Origin: Hordeum vulgare subsp. vulgare
Taxonomy: Eukaryota > Streptophyta > Magnoliopsida > Poales > Poaceae
Length of the DNA: 64,000 nt
Direction: 5' to 3'
NCBI RefSeq assembly: GCF_904849725.1
Contig: NC_058519.1
Span: 20,319,267 to 20,383,266 of the forward strand
Positions 14,601 through 28,208 of this stretch are shown in pieces. A program made the translations under genes and the position numbers. The notes beneath the pieces are model-generated. The model did no database searches and was not told the origin of the DNA. It saw only the letters and a list, made by a program, of their open reading frames with translations. Position 1 is the stretch's first letter, and every line of letters starts with the position of its first letter.

Positions 14601-15717
14601 AAGCACTACAAATGAACTCTCAAAATGTTGAAACTTGGCATGCTATCATCATTTCACCCACATAGCATGTGTTAAAAAGTTGAGAGGGCTACGAAAAAAA
14701 CTGGATGCAGTTCGTGTACAAAACTGACAATCTCTCTCGAAGTAGCAAGGTTTCGAACGAGAACTCATCTCTTACAAAGGGATTTCATTTTTTTGAACTT
14801 ATTTGAACTCCATACTTTTTGTGTGTTCAAAATGCACCATTCAAAGGCGCATCACAAAATTTCAACAATTTCTGACTTCATTTGGTATATTTCGTGCATT
14901 TACTTTTTTTTTTTTGACTAGTTGACCCTAAAATTGAAAAGCACTACAAATGAACTCTGAAAATGTTGAAAGTTGGCATGCTATCATCATTTCACCCACA
15001 TAGCATGTGTTAAAAAGTTGAGAGGGCTACGACAAAAACTGGATGCAGTTCATTTACAAAACTCACAATCTCTCTCGAAGTAGCACGGTTTCGAACGAGA
15101 ACTCATCTCTTACAAAGGGATTTCATTTTTTTGAACTTATTAGAACTCCATACTTTTTGTGTGTTCAAAATGCACCATTGAAAGGCGCATCACAAAATTT
15201 CAACAATTTCCGACTTCATTTGGAATATTTCGTGCATTTACTTAATTTTTTTTGAGCTAGTTGACCCTGAAATTGAAAAGCACTACAAATGAACTCTGAA
15301 AATGTTGAAAGTTGGCATGCTATCATAATTTCACCCACATAGCATGTGTTAAAAAGTTGAGAGGGCTACGACAAAAACTGGATGCAGTTCGTGTACAATA
15401 CTGACAATCTCTCTCGAAGTAGCAGGGTTTCGAACGAGGACTCATCTCTTACAAAGGGATTTCATTTTTTTGAACTTATTTGAACTCCATACTTTTTGTG
15501 TGTTCAAAATGCACCATTCAAAGGCACATCACAAAATTTCAACAATTTCTGACTTCATTTGGTATATTTCGTGCATTTACTTATTTTTTTTGAGCTAGTT
15601 GACCCTGAAATTGAAAAACACTACAAATGAATTCTGAAAATGTTGAAAGTTGGCATGCTATCATAATTTCACCCACATAGCATGTGTTAAAAAGTTGAGA
15701 GGGCTACGAAAAAAACT
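11668..15717 (+). repeat. HOR A, copy 3: complete 12-monomer unit (4,050 bp)
   Basis: Monomer starts: 11668, 12006, 12344, 12682, 13016, 13352, 13690, 14027, 14365, 14703, 15041, 15380. Order and diagnostic variants match copies 1 and 2. A private base is seen in A11 at about 15180 (CCATTGAAAGG instead of CCATTCAAAGG). Length differences from the other copies come from T-tracts, such as the one near 13218. Confidence 0.95.
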
Positions 15718-16224
15718 GGATGCAGTTTGTGTACAAAACTGACAATCTCTCTCGAAGTAGCAGGGTTTCGAACGAGAACTCATCTCTTACAAAGGGATTT
15801 CATTTTTTTGAACTTATTTCAACTCCATACTTTTTGTGTGTTCAAAATGCACCATTCAAAGGAACATCACAAAATTTCAACAATTTCTGACTTCATTTGG
15901 TATATTTCGTGCATTTACTTATTATTTTTGAGCTAGTTGACCCTAAAATTGAAAAGCACTACAAATGAACTCTGAAAATGTTGAAAGTTGGCATGCTATC
16001 ATCATTTCACCCACATAGCATGTGCTAAAAAGTTGAGAGGGCTACGACAAAAACTGGATGCAGTTCGTGTACAAAACTGAAAATCTCTCTCGAAGTAGTA
16101 GGGTTTCGAACGAGAACTCATCTCTTACAAAGGGATTTCATTTTTTTGAACTTATTTGAACTCCATAATTTTTGTGTGTTCAAAATGCACCATTCAAAGG
16201 TACATCACAAAATTTCAACAATTT
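15718..16224 (+). repeat. HOR A, copy 4: broken off after one and a half monomers
   Basis: The monomer at 15718 is A1 type and the one at 16056 starts as A2 type (ACTGAAAATC, GTAGTAGGG, GGTACATC). Between about 16204 and 16225 the sequence switches to another monomer type with TTTCCGAC and a TATATATTT insertion, followed by CTCTGAAATG. The 12-monomer periodicity ends here. Confidence 0.85.
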
Positions 16225-18288
16225 CCGACTTCATTTGGTATATATTTCGTGCATTTACTTTTTTTTTTGAGCTAGTTGACCCTGAAATTGAAAAGCACTA
16301 CAAATGAACTCTGAAATGTTGAAAGTTGGCATGCTATCATCATTTCACCCACATAGCATGTGTTAAAAAGTTGAGAGGGCTACGACAAAAACTGGATGCT
16401 GTTCGTGTACAAAACTGACAATCTCTCTCGAAGTAGTAGGGTTTCGAACGAGAACTCATCTCTTACAAAGGGATTTCATTTTTTTGAACTTATTTGAACT
16501 CCATACTTTTTGTGTGTTCAAAATGCACCATTCAAAGGCACATCACAAAATTTCAACAATTTCTGACTTCATTTGGTATATTTCGTGCATTTACTTATTA
16601 TTTTTGAGCTAGTTGACCCTCAAATTGAAAAGCACTACAAATGAACTCTGAAAATGTTGAAAGTTGGCATGCTATCATCATTTCACCCACATAGCGTGTG
16701 CTAAAAAGTTGAGAGGGCTACGACTAAAACTGGATGCAGTTCGTGTACAAAACTGACAATCTCTCTCGAAGTAGTAGGGTTTTGAACGAGAACTCATCTC
16801 TTACAAAGGGATTTCATTTTTTTGAACTTATTTGAACTCCATACTTTTTGTGTGTTCAAAATGCACCATTCAAAGGTACATCACAAAATTTCAACAATTT
16901 CTGACTTCATTTGGTATATTTCGTGCATTTACTTATTATTTTTGAGCTAGTTGACCCTAAAATTGAAAAGCACTACAAATGAACTCTCAAAATGTTGAAA
17001 GTTGGCATGCTATCATCATTTCACCCACATAGCATGTGTTAAAAAGTTGAGAGGGCTACGACAAAAACTGGATGCAGTTCGTGTACAAAACTGACAATCT
17101 CTCTCGAAGTAGCAAGGTTTCGAACGAGAACTCATCTCTTACAAAGGGATTTCATTTTGTTGAACTTATTTGAACTCCATACTTTTTGTGTGTTGAAAAT
17201 GCACCATTCAAAGGCGCATCACAAAATTTCAACAATTTCTGACTTCATTTGGTATATTTCGTGCATTTACTTTTTTTTTTGAGCTAGTTGACCCTAAAAT
17301 TGAAAAGCACTACAAATGAACTCTGAAAATGTTGAAAGTTGGCATGCTATCATCATTTCACCCACATAGCATGTGTTAAAAAGTTGAGAGGGCTACGACA
17401 AAAACTGGATGCAGTTCGTGTACAAAACTCACAATCTCTCTTGAAGTAGCACGGTTTCGAACGAGAACTCATCTCTTACAAAGGAATTTCATTTTTTTGA
17501 ACTTATTAGAACTCCATACTTTTTGTGTGTTCAAAATGCACCATTCAAAGGCACATCGCAAAATTTCAACAATTTCCGACTTCATTTGGAATATTTCGTG
17601 CATTTACTTATTTTTTTTGAGCTAGTTGACCCTGAAATTGAAAAGCACTACAAATGAACTTTGAAAATGTTGAAAGTTGGCATGCTATCATCATTTAACC
17701 CACATAGCATGTGTTAAAAAGTTGAGAGGGCTATGACAAAAACTGGATGCAGTTCATGTACAAAACTGACAATCTGTCTCGAAGTAGCAGGGTTTCAACG
17801 AGAACTCATCTCTTACAAAGGGATTTCATTTTTTTGAACTTATTTGAACTCCATACTTTTTGTGTGTTCAAAATGCACCATTCAAAGGCACATCACAAAA
17901 TTTCAACAATTTCTAACTTCATTTGGTATATTTCGTGCATTTACTTATTTTTTTTGAGCTAGTTGACCCTGAAATTGAAAAGCACTACAAATGAACTCTG
18001 AAAATGTTGAAAGTTGGCATGCTATCATCATTTCACCCACATAGCATGTGTTAAAAAGTTGAGAGGGCTACGACAAACACTGGATGCTGTTCGTGTACAA
18101 AACTGACAATCTCTCTCGAAGTAGCAGGGTTTCGAACGAGAACTCATCTCTTATTAAGGGATTTCATTTTTTTGAACTTATTTGAACTCCATACTTTTTG
18201 TGTGTTCAAAATGCACCATTCAAAGGCACATCACAAAATTTCAACAATTTCTGACTTCATTTGGTATATTTCGTGCATTTACTTATTT
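16225..18288 (+). repeat. 7-monomer duplication, left copy
   Basis: Monomer starts inside: 16394, 16732, 17070, 17407, 17745, 18082. The segment matches 18589-20652 at a constant offset of 2,364 bp. Both carry rare marks: CTCTGAAATG near 16313, CCCTCAAATTG near 16618, ATAGCGTGTGC near 16692, CGACTAAAACTGG near 16721, CATTTTGTTGAAC near 17153, GTGTTGAAAATGC near 17191 and TTCATGTAC near 17753. The monomers at 17407, 17745 and 18082 are variants of HOR A types A6, A7 and A8. In this copy CGACAAACACTGG precedes 18082. Confidence 0.9.
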
Positions 18289-18588
18289 TTTTTGAGCTAG
18301 TTGACCCTGAAATTGAAAAACACTACAAATGAATTCTGAAAATGTTGAAAGTTGGCATACTATCATAATTTCACCCACATAGCATCTGTTAAAAAGTTGA
18401 GAGGGCTACGAAAAAAACTGGATGCAGTTTGTGTACAAAACTGACAATCTCTCTCGAAGTAGCAGGGTTTCGAACGAGAACTCATCTCTTACAAAGGGAT
18501 TTCATTTTTTTGAACTTATTTCAACTCCAAACTTTTTGTGTGTTCAAAATGCACCATTCAAAGGCGCATCACAAAATTTCAGCAATTT
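18289..18588 (+). repeat. A12/A1-type satellite between the two 7-monomer copies
   Basis: About 300 bp of the same satellite, but of HOR A12-to-A1 type: AAAAACACT, GAATTCTG, ATCATAATTT, CGAAAAAAACTGG, TTTGTGTAC and CAACTCC. It has private changes GGCATACTATC near 18355, AGCATCTGTT near 18382 and CAACTCCAAAC near 18524. The monomer start at 18420 lies within it. It is absent at the same phase after the right copy. Confidence 0.8.
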
Positions 18589-20652
18589 CCGACTTCATTT
18601 GGTATATATTTCGTGCATTTACTTTTTTTTTTGAGCTAGTTGACCCTGAAATTGAAAAGCACTACAAATGAACTCTGAAATGTTGAAAGTTGGCATGCTA
18701 TCATCATTTCACCCACATAGCATGTGTTAAAAAGTTGAGAGGGCTACGACAAAAACTGGATGCTGTTCGTGTACAAAACTGACAATCTCTCTCGAAGTAG
18801 TAGGGTTTCGAACGAGAACTCATCTCTTACAAAGGGATTTCATTTTTTTGAACTTATTTGAACTCCATACTTTTTGTGTCTTCAAAATGCACCATTCAAA
18901 GGCACATCACAAAATTTCAACAATTTCTGACTTCATTTGGTATATTTCGTGCATTTACTTATTATTTTTGAGCTAGTTGACCCTCAAATTGAAAAGCACT
19001 ACAAATGAACTCTGAAAATGTTGAAAGTTGCCATGCTATCATCATTTCACCCACATAGCGTGTGCTAAAAAGTTGAGAGGGCTACGACTAAAACTGGATG
19101 CAGTTCGTGTACAAAACTGACAATCTCTCTCGAAGTAGTAGGGTTTTGAACGAGAACTCATCTCTTACAAAGGGATTTCATTTTTTTGAACTTATTTGAA
19201 CTCCATACTTTTTGTGTGTTCAAAATGCACCATTCAAAGGTACATCACAAAATTTCAACAATTTCTGACTTCATTTGGTATATTTCGTGCATTTACTTAT
19301 TATTTTTGAGCTAGTTGACCCTAAAATTGAAAAGCACTACAAATGAACTCTCAAAATGTTGAAAGTTGGCATGCTATCATCATTTCACCCACATAGCATG
19401 TGTTAAAAAGTTGAGAGGGCTACGACAAAAACTGGATGCAGTTCGTGTACAAAACTGACAATCTCTCTCGAAGTAGCAAGGTTTCGAACGAGAACTCATC
19501 TCTTACAAAGGGATTTCATTTTGTTGAACTTATTTGAACTCCATACTTTTTGTGTGTTGAAAATGCACCATTCAAAGGCGCATCACAAAATTTCAACAAT
19601 TTCTGACTTCATTTGGTATATTTCGTGCATTTACTTTTTTTTTTGAGCTAGTTGACCCTAAAATTGAAAAGCACTACAAATGAACTCTGAAAATGTTGAA
19701 AGTTGGCATGCTATCATCATTTCACCCACATAGCATGTGTTAAAAAGTTGAGAGGGCTACGACAAAAACTGGATGCAGTTCGTGTACAAAACTCACAATC
19801 TCTCTTGAAGTAGCACGGTTTCGAACGAGAACTCATCTCTTACAAAGGAATTTCATTTTTTTGAACTTATTAGAACTCCATACTTTTTGTGTGTTCAAAA
19901 TGCACCATTCAAAGGCACATCGCAAAATTTCAACAATTTCCGACTTCATTTGGAATATTTCGTGCATTTACTTATTTTTTTTGAGCTAGTTGACCCTGAA
20001 ATTGAAAAGCACTACAAATGAACTTTGAAAATGTTGAAAGTTGGCATGCTATCATCATTTAACCCACATAGCATGTGTTAAAAAGTTGAGAGGGCTATGA
20101 CAAAAACTGGATGCAGTTCATGTACAAAACTGACAATCTGTCTCGAAGTAGCAGGGTTTCAACGAGAACTCATCTCTTACAAAGGGATTTCATTTTTTTG
20201 AACTTATTTGAACTCCATACTTTTTGTGTGTTCAAAATGCACCATTCAAAGGCACATCACAAAATTTCAACAATTTCTAACTTCATTTGGTATATTTCGT
20301 GCATTTACTTATTTTTTTTGAGCTAGTTGACCCTGAAATTGAAAAGCACTACAAATGAACTCTGAAAATGTTGAAAGTTGGCATGCTATCATCATTTCAC
20401 CCACATAGCAGGTGTTAAAAAGTTGAGAGGGCTACGACAAAAACTGGATGCTGTTCGTGTACAAAACTGACAATCTCTCTCGAAGTAGCAGGGTTTCGAA
20501 CGAGAACTCATCTCTTATTAAGGGATTTCATTTTTTTGAACTTATTTGAACTCCATACTTTTTGTGTGTTCAAAATGCACCATTCAAAGGCACATCACAA
20601 AATTTCAACAATTTCTGACTTCATTTGGTATATTTCGTGCATTTACTTATTA
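18589..20652 (+). repeat. 7-monomer duplication, right copy
   Basis: Monomer starts inside: 18758, 19096, 19434, 19771, 20109, 20446. Near-identical to 16225-18288. Private differences include GTGTCTTCAAAATG near 18876, GTTGCCATGC near 19026 and AGCAGGTGTT near 20407. The match ends at about 20652, where this copy reads TTATTATTTTT and the left copy reads a plain T-tract. Confidence 0.9.
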
Positions 20653-23600
20653 TTTTTGAGCTAGTTGACCCTAAAATTGAAAAGCACTACAAATGAACTC
20701 TGAAAATGTGGAAAGTTGGCATGCTATCATCATTTCACCCACATAGCATGTGCTAAAAAGTTGAGAGGGCTACGACAAAAACTGGATGCAGTTCGTGTAC
20801 AAAACTGACAATCTCTCTCGAAGTAGTAGGGTTTCGAACGAGAACTCATCTCTTACAAAGGGATTTCATTTTTTTGAACTTATTTGAACTCCATACTTTT
20901 TGTGTGTTCAAAATGCACCATTCAAAGGTACATCACAAAATTTCAACAATTTCTGACTTCATTTGGTATATTTCGTGCATTTACTTATTATTTTTGAGCT
21001 AGTTGACCCTAAAATTGAAAAGCACTACAAATGAACTCTCAAAATGTTGAAACGTGGATGCTATCATCATTTCACCCACATAGCATGTGTTAAAAAGTTG
21101 AGAGGGCTACGACAAAAACTGGATGCAGTTCGTGTACAAAACTGACAATCTCTCTCGAAGTAGCAAGGTTTCGAACGAGAACTCATCTCTTACAAAGGGA
21201 TTTCATTTTTTTGAACTTATTTGAACTCCATACTTTTTGTGTGTTCAAAATGCACCATTCAAAGGCGCATCACAAAATTTCAACAATTTCTGACTTCATT
21301 TGGTATATTTCGTGCATTTACTTTTTTTTTTGACTAGTTGACCCTAAAATTGAAAAGCACTACAAATGAACTCTGAAAATGTTGAAAGTTGGCATGCTAT
21401 CATCATTTCACCCACATAGCATGTGTTAAAAAGTTGAGAGGGCTACGACAAAAACTGGATGCAGTTCATTTACAAAACTCACAATCTCTCTCGAAGTAGC
21501 ACGGTTTCGAACGAGAACTCATCTCTTACAAAGGGATTTCATTTTTTTGAACTTATTAGACCTCCATACTTTTTGTGTGTTCAAAATGCACCATTCAAAG
21601 GCACATCAGAAAATTTCAACAATTTCCGACTTCATTTGGAATATTTCGTGCATTTACTTAATTTTTTTTGAGCTAGTTGCCCCTGAAATTGAAAAGCACT
21701 ACAAATGAACTCTGAAAATGTTGAAAGTTGGCATGCTATCATCATTTCACCCACATGGCATGTGTTAAAAAGTTGAGAGGGCTACGACAAAAACTGGATG
21801 CAGTTCGTGTACAATACTGACAATCTCTCTCGAAGTAGCAGGGTTTCGAACGAGAACTCATCTCTTACAAAGGGATTTCATTTTTTTGAACTTATTTGAA
21901 CTCCATACTTTTTGTGTGTTCAAAATGCACCATTCAAAGGCACATCACAAAATTTCAACAATTTCTGACTTCATTTGGTATATTTCGTGCATTTACTTAT
22001 TATTTTTGAGCTAGTTGACCCTCAAATTGAAAAGCACTACAAATGAACTCTGAAAATGTTGAAAGTTGGCATGCTATCATCATTTCACCCACATAGCATG
22101 TGCTAAAAAGTTGAGAGGGCTACGACAAAAACTGGATGCAGTTCGTGTACAAAACTGACAATCTCTCTCGAAGTAGTAGGGTTTTGAACGAGAACTCATC
22201 TCTTACAAAGGGATTTCATTTTTTTGAACTTATTTGAACTCCATACTTTTTGTGTGTTCAAAATGCACCATTCCAAGGTACATCACAAAATTTCAACAAT
22301 TTCTGACTTCATTTGGTATATTTCGTGCATTTACTTATTATTTTTGAGCTAGTTGACCCTAAAATTGAAAAGCACTACAAATGAACTCTCAAAATGTTGA
22401 AAGTTGGCATGCTATCATCATTTCACCCACATAGCATGTGTTAAAAAGTTGAGAGGGCTACGACAAACACTGGATGCAGTTCGTGTACAAAACTGACAAT
22501 CTCTCTCGAAGTAGCAAGGTTTCGAACGAGAACTCATCTCTTACAAAGGGATTTCATTTTTTTGAACTTATTTGAACTCCATACTTTTTGTGTGTTCAAA
22601 ATGCAGCATTCAAAGGCGCATCACAAAATTTCAACAATTTCTGACTTCATTTGGTATATTTCGTGCATTTACTTTTTTTTTGGAGCTAGTTGACCCTAAA
22701 ATTGAAAAGCACTACAAATGAACTCTGATAATGTTGAAAGTTGGCATGCTATCATCATTTCACCCACATAGCATGTGTTAAAAAGTTGAGAGGGCTACGA
22801 CAAAAACTGGATGCAGTTCGTGTACAAAACTCACAATCTCTCTTGAAGTAGCACGGTTTCGAACGAGAACTCATCTCTTACAAAGGGATTTCATTTTTTT
22901 GAACTTATTAGAACTCCATACTTTTTGTGTGTTCAAAATGCACCATTCAAAGGCACATCGCAAAATTTCAACAATTTCCAACTTCATTTGGAATATTTCG
23001 TGCATTTACTTATTTTTTTTGAGCTAGTTGACCCTGAAATTGAAAAGCACTACAAATGAACTTTGCAAATGTTGAAAGTTGGCATGCTATTATCATTAAA
23101 CCACATAGCATGTGTTAAAAAGTTGAGAGGGCTACGACAAAAACTGGATGCAGTTCGTGTACAAAACTGACAATCTGTCTCGAAGTAGCAGGGTTTCGAA
23201 CGAGAACTCATCTCTTACAAAGGGATTTCATTTTTTTGAACTTATTTGAACTCCATACTTTTTGTGTGTTCAAAATGCACCATTCAAAGGCACATCACAA
23301 AATTTCAACAATTTCTGACTTCATTTGGTATATTTCGTGCATTTACTTATTTTTTTGAGCTAGTTGACCCTGAAATTGAAAAGCACTACAAATGAACTCT
23401 GAAAATGTTGAAAGTTGGCATGCTATCATCATTTCACCCACATAGCATGTGTTAAAAAGTTGAGAGGGCTACGACAAAAACTGGATGCAGTTCGTGTACA
23501 AAACTCACAATCTCTCTCGAAATAGCAGGGTTTCGAACGAGAACTCATCTCTTACAAAGGGATTTCATTTTCTTGAACTTATTAGAACTCCATACTTTTT

Positions 23601-24158
23601 GTGTGTTCAAAATGCACCATTCAAAGGCACATCACAAAATTTCAACAATTTCCGACTTCATTTGGAATATTTCGTGCATTTACTTATTTTTTTTGAGCTA
23701 GTTGACCCTGAAATTGAAAAGCACTACAAATGAACTCTGAAAATGTTGAAAGTTGGCATGCTATCATAATTTCACCCACATAGCATGTGTTAAAAATTTG
23801 AGAGGGCTACGATAAAAACTGGATGCAGTTCGTGTACAAAACTGACAATCTCTCTCGAAGTAGCAGGGTTTCGAACGAGAACTCATCTCTTACAAAGGGA
23901 TTTCATTTTTTTGAACTTATTTGAACGCCATACTTTTTGTGTGTTCAAAATGCACCATTCAAAGGCACATCACAAAATGTCAACAATTTCTTACTTCATT
24001 TGGTATATTTCGTGCATTTACTTATTTTTTTTGAGCTAGTTGACCCTAAAATTTAAAAGCACTACAAATGAAATCTGAAAATGTTGAAAGTTGGCATGCT
24101 ATCATCATTTCACCCACATAGCATGTGTTAAAAAGTTGAGAGGGCTACGACAAAAACT
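20653..24158 (+). repeat. Reshuffled A-type monomers (no complete HOR)
   Basis: Monomer starts: 20784, 21121, 21457, 21796, 22134, 22472, 22809, 23146, 23483, 23821. The run 20446-21795 follows the HOR A order A8, A9, A10, A11, and 21796 starts as A12 (CAATACTG). Then 22134-23482 repeats the order seen at 19096-20445, offset 3,038 bp (9 monomers). Oddities: GTGGATGCTATC near 21056, where one base of GCATGC is lost; GTTGCCCCTG near 21676; CGACAAACACTGG before 22472; and CTATTATCATTAAACC near 23088, a short deletion. Confidence 0.85.
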
Positions 24159-27100
24159 GGATGCAGTTCGTGTACAAAACTAACAATCTCTCTCGAAGTA
24201 GCAGGGTTTCGAACGAGAACTCATCTCTTACAAAGGGATTTCATTTTTTGAACTTATTTGAACTCCATACTTTTTGTGTGTTCAAAATGCATCATTCAAA
24301 GGCACATCACAAAATTTCAACAATTTCTGACTTCATTTGGTATATTTCGTGCATTTACTTATTTTATTTGAGCTAGTTGACCCTGAAATTGAAAAGCACT
24401 ACAAATGAAATCTGAAAATGTTGAAAGTTGGCATGCTATCATCATTTAACCCACATAGCATGTGTTAAAAAGTTGAGAGGGCTACCACAAAAACTGGATG
24501 CAGTTCGTGTACAAAACTGACAATCTCTCTCGAAGTAGCAAGGTTTCGAACGAGAACTCATCTCTTACAAAGGGATTTCATTTTTTTTGAACTTATTTGA
24601 ACTCCATACTTTTTGTGTGTTCAAAATGCACCATTCAAAGGCACATCACAAAATTTCAACAGTTTCTGACTTCATTTGGTATATTTCGTGCATTTACTTA
24701 TTTTTTTCGAGCTAGTTGACCCTGAAATTGAAAAGCACTACAAATGAACTCTGAAAATGTTGAAAGTTGGCATGCCATCATCATTTCACCCACATAGCAT
24801 GTGTTAAAAAGTTGAGAGGACTACGACAAAAACTGAATGCAGTTCGTGTACAAAACTGACAATCTCTCTCGAAGTAGGAGGGTTTCGAACGAGAACTCAT
24901 CTCTTACAAAGGGATTTCATTTTTTTTAACTTATTTGAACTCCATACTTTTTGTGTGTTCAAAATGCACCATTCAAAGGCACATCAGAAAATTTCAACAA
25001 TTTCCGACTTCATTTGGTATATATTTCGTGCATTTACTTTTTTTTGAGCTAGTTGACCCTGAAATTGAAAAGCACTACAAATGAACTCTGAAAATGTTGA
25101 AAGTTGGCATGCTATCATCATTTCACCCACATAGCATGTGTTAAAAAGTTGAGAGGGCTACGACAAAAACTGGATGCTGTTCGTGTACAAAACTAACAAT
25201 CTCTCTCGAAGTAGCAGGGTTTCGAACGAGAACTCATCTCTTACAAAGGGATTTCATTTTTTTGAACTTATTTGAACTCCATACTTTTTGTGTGTTCAAA
25301 ATGCACCATTCAAAGGCACATCACAAAATTTCAACAATTTCTGACTTCATTTTGTATATTTCGTGCATTTACTTATTATTTTTGAGCTAGTTGACCCTAA
25401 AATTGAAAAGCACTACAAATGAACTCTGAAAATGTTGAAAGTTGGCATGCTATCATCATTTCACCCACATAGCATGTGCTAAAAAGTTGAGAGGGCTACG
25501 ACAAAAACTGGATGCAGTTCGTGTACAAAACTGACAATCTCTCTCGAAGTAGTAGTGTTTCGAACAAGAACTCATCTCTTACAAAGGGATTTCATTTTTT
25601 TGAACTTATTTGAACTCCATACTTTTTGTGTGTTCAAAATGCACCATTCAAAGGTACATCACAAAATTTCAACAATTTCTGACTTCATTTGGTATATTTC
25701 GTGCATTTACTTATTATTTTTGAGCTAGTTGACCCTAAAATTGAAAAGCACTACAAATGAACTCTCAAAATGTTGAAAGTTGGCATGCTATCATCATTTC
25801 ACCCACATAGCATGTGTTAAAAAGTTGAGAGGGCTACGACAAAAACTGGATGCAGTTCGTGTACAAAACTGACAATCTCTCTCGAAGTAGCAAGGTTTCG
25901 AACGAGAACTCATCTCTTACAAAGGGATTTCATTTTTTTGAACTTATTTGAACTCCATACTTTTTGTGTGTTAAAAATGCACCATTCAAAGGCGCATCAC
26001 AAAATTTCAACAATTTCTGACTTCATTTGGTATATTTCGTGCATTTCCTTTTTTTTTGACTAGTTGACCCTAAAATTGAAAAGCACTACAAATGAACTCT
26101 GAAAATGTTGAAAGTTGGCATGCTATCATCATTTCACCCACATAGCATGTGTTAAAAAGTTGAGAGGGCTACGACAAAAACTGGATGCAGTTCATTTACA
26201 AAACTCACAATCTCTCTCGAAGTAGCACGGTTTCGAACGAGAACTCATCTCTTACAAAGGGATTTCATTTTTTTGAACTTATTAGAACTCCATACTTTTT
26301 GTGTGTTCAAAATGCACCATTCAAAGGCACATCACAAAATTTCAACAATTTCCGACTTCATTTGGAATATTTCGTGCATTTACTTAATTGTTTTTGAGCT
26401 AGTTGACCCTGAAATTGAAAAGCACTACAAATGAACTCTGAAAATGTTGAAAGTTGGCATGCTATCATCATTTCACCCACATAGCATGTGTTAAAAAGTT
26501 GAGAGGGCTACGACAAAAACTGGATGCGGTTCGTGTACAATACTGACAATCTCTCTCGAAGTAGCAGGGTTTCGAACGAGAACTCATCTCTTACAAAGGG
26601 ATTTCATTTTTTTGAACTTATTTGAACTCCATACTTTTTGTGTGTTCAAAATGCACCATTCAAAGGCACATCACAAAATTTCAACAATTTCTGACTTCAT
26701 TTGGTATATTTCGTGCATTTACTTATTTTTTTTGAGCTATTGACCCTGAAATTGAAAAGCACTACAAATGAATTCTGAAAATGTTGAAAGTTGGCATGCT
26801 ATCATAATTTCACCCACATAGCATGTGTTAAAAAGTTGAGAGGGCTACGAAAAAAACTGGATGCAGTTCGTGTACAAAACTGACAATCTCTCTCGAAGTA
26901 GCAGGGTTTCGAACGAGAACTCATCTCTTACAAAGGGATTTCATTTTTTTGAACTTATTTCAACTCCATACTTTTTGTGTGTTCAAAATGCACCATTCAA
27001 AGGCGCATCACTAAATTTCAAAAATTTCCGACTTCATTTGGTATATATTTCGTGCATTTACTTTTTTTTTGAGCTAGTTGACCCTGAAATTGAAAAGCAC

Positions 27101-28208
27101 TACAAATGAACTCTGAAATGTTGAAAGTTGGCATGCTATCATCATTTCACCCACATAGCATGTGTTAAAAAGTTGAGAGGGCTACGACAAAAACTGGATG
27201 CTGTTCGTGTACAAAACTGACAATCTCTCTCGAAGTAGCAGGGTTTCGAACGAGAACTCATCTCTTACAAAGGGATTTCATTTTTTTGAACTTATTTGAA
27301 CTCCATACTTTTTGTGTGTTCAAAATGCACCATTCAAAGGCACATCACAAAATTTCAACAATTTCTGACTTCATTTGGTATATTTCGTGCATTTACTTAT
27401 TATTTTTGAGCTAGTTGACCCTCAAATTGAAAAGCACTACAAATGAACTCTGAAAATGTTGAAAGTTGGCATGCTATCATCATTTCACCCACATAGCATG
27501 TGCTAAAAAGTTGAGAGGGCTACGACAAAAACTGGATGCAGTTCGTGTACAAAACTGACAATCTCTCTCGAAGTAGTAGGGTTTTGAACGAGAACTCATC
27601 TCTTACAAAGGGATTTCATTTTTTTGAACTTATTTGAACTCCATACTTTTTGTGTGTTCAAAATGCACCATTCAAAGTTACATCACAAAATTTCAACAAT
27701 TTCTGACTTCATTTGGTATATTTCGTGCATTTACTTATTATTTTTGAGGTAGTTGACCCTAAAATTGAAAAGCACTACAAATGAACTCTCAAAATGTTGA
27801 AAGTTGGCATGCTATCATCATTTCACCCACATAGCATGTGTTAAAAAGTTGAGAGGGCTACGACAAAAACTGGATGCAGTTCGTGTACAAAACTGACAAT
27901 CTCTCTCGAAGTAGCAAGGTTTCGAACGAGAACTCATCTCTTACAAAGGGATTTCATTTTTTTGAACTTATTTGAACTCCATACTTTTTGTGTGTTCAAA
28001 ATGCACCATTCAAAGGCGCATCACAAAATTTCAACAATTTCTGACTTCATTTGGTATATTTCGTGCATTTACTTTTTTTTTTGAGCTAGTTGACCCTAAA
28101 ATTGAAAAGCACTACAAATGAACTCTGAAAATGTTGAAAGTTGGCATGCTATAGTCATTTCACCCACATAGCATGTGTTAAAAAGTTGAGAGGGCTACGA
28201 CAAAAACT
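24159..28208 (+). repeat. HOR B, copy 1: 12-monomer unit (4,050 bp)
   Basis: Monomer starts: 24159, 24496, 24835, 25172, 25510, 25848, 26183, 26522, 26859, 27196, 27534, 27872. It matches the start of the next block at a constant offset of 4,050 bp. Shared marks: AACTAACAATC with GCATCATTC and TTATTTTATTTGAGC in the first monomer, GCTACCACAAAAAC before the second, CAACAGTTTC in the second, GTAGTAGTG in the fifth, CTTAATTGTTTTTG in the seventh, GAGCTATTGACC in the eighth, and CTATAGTCATTT at the end. Several monomers are variants of HOR A types (the third like A3, sixth like A10, seventh like A11, eighth like A12). The anchor at 24835 is mutated to GAATGC. Confidence 0.92.
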
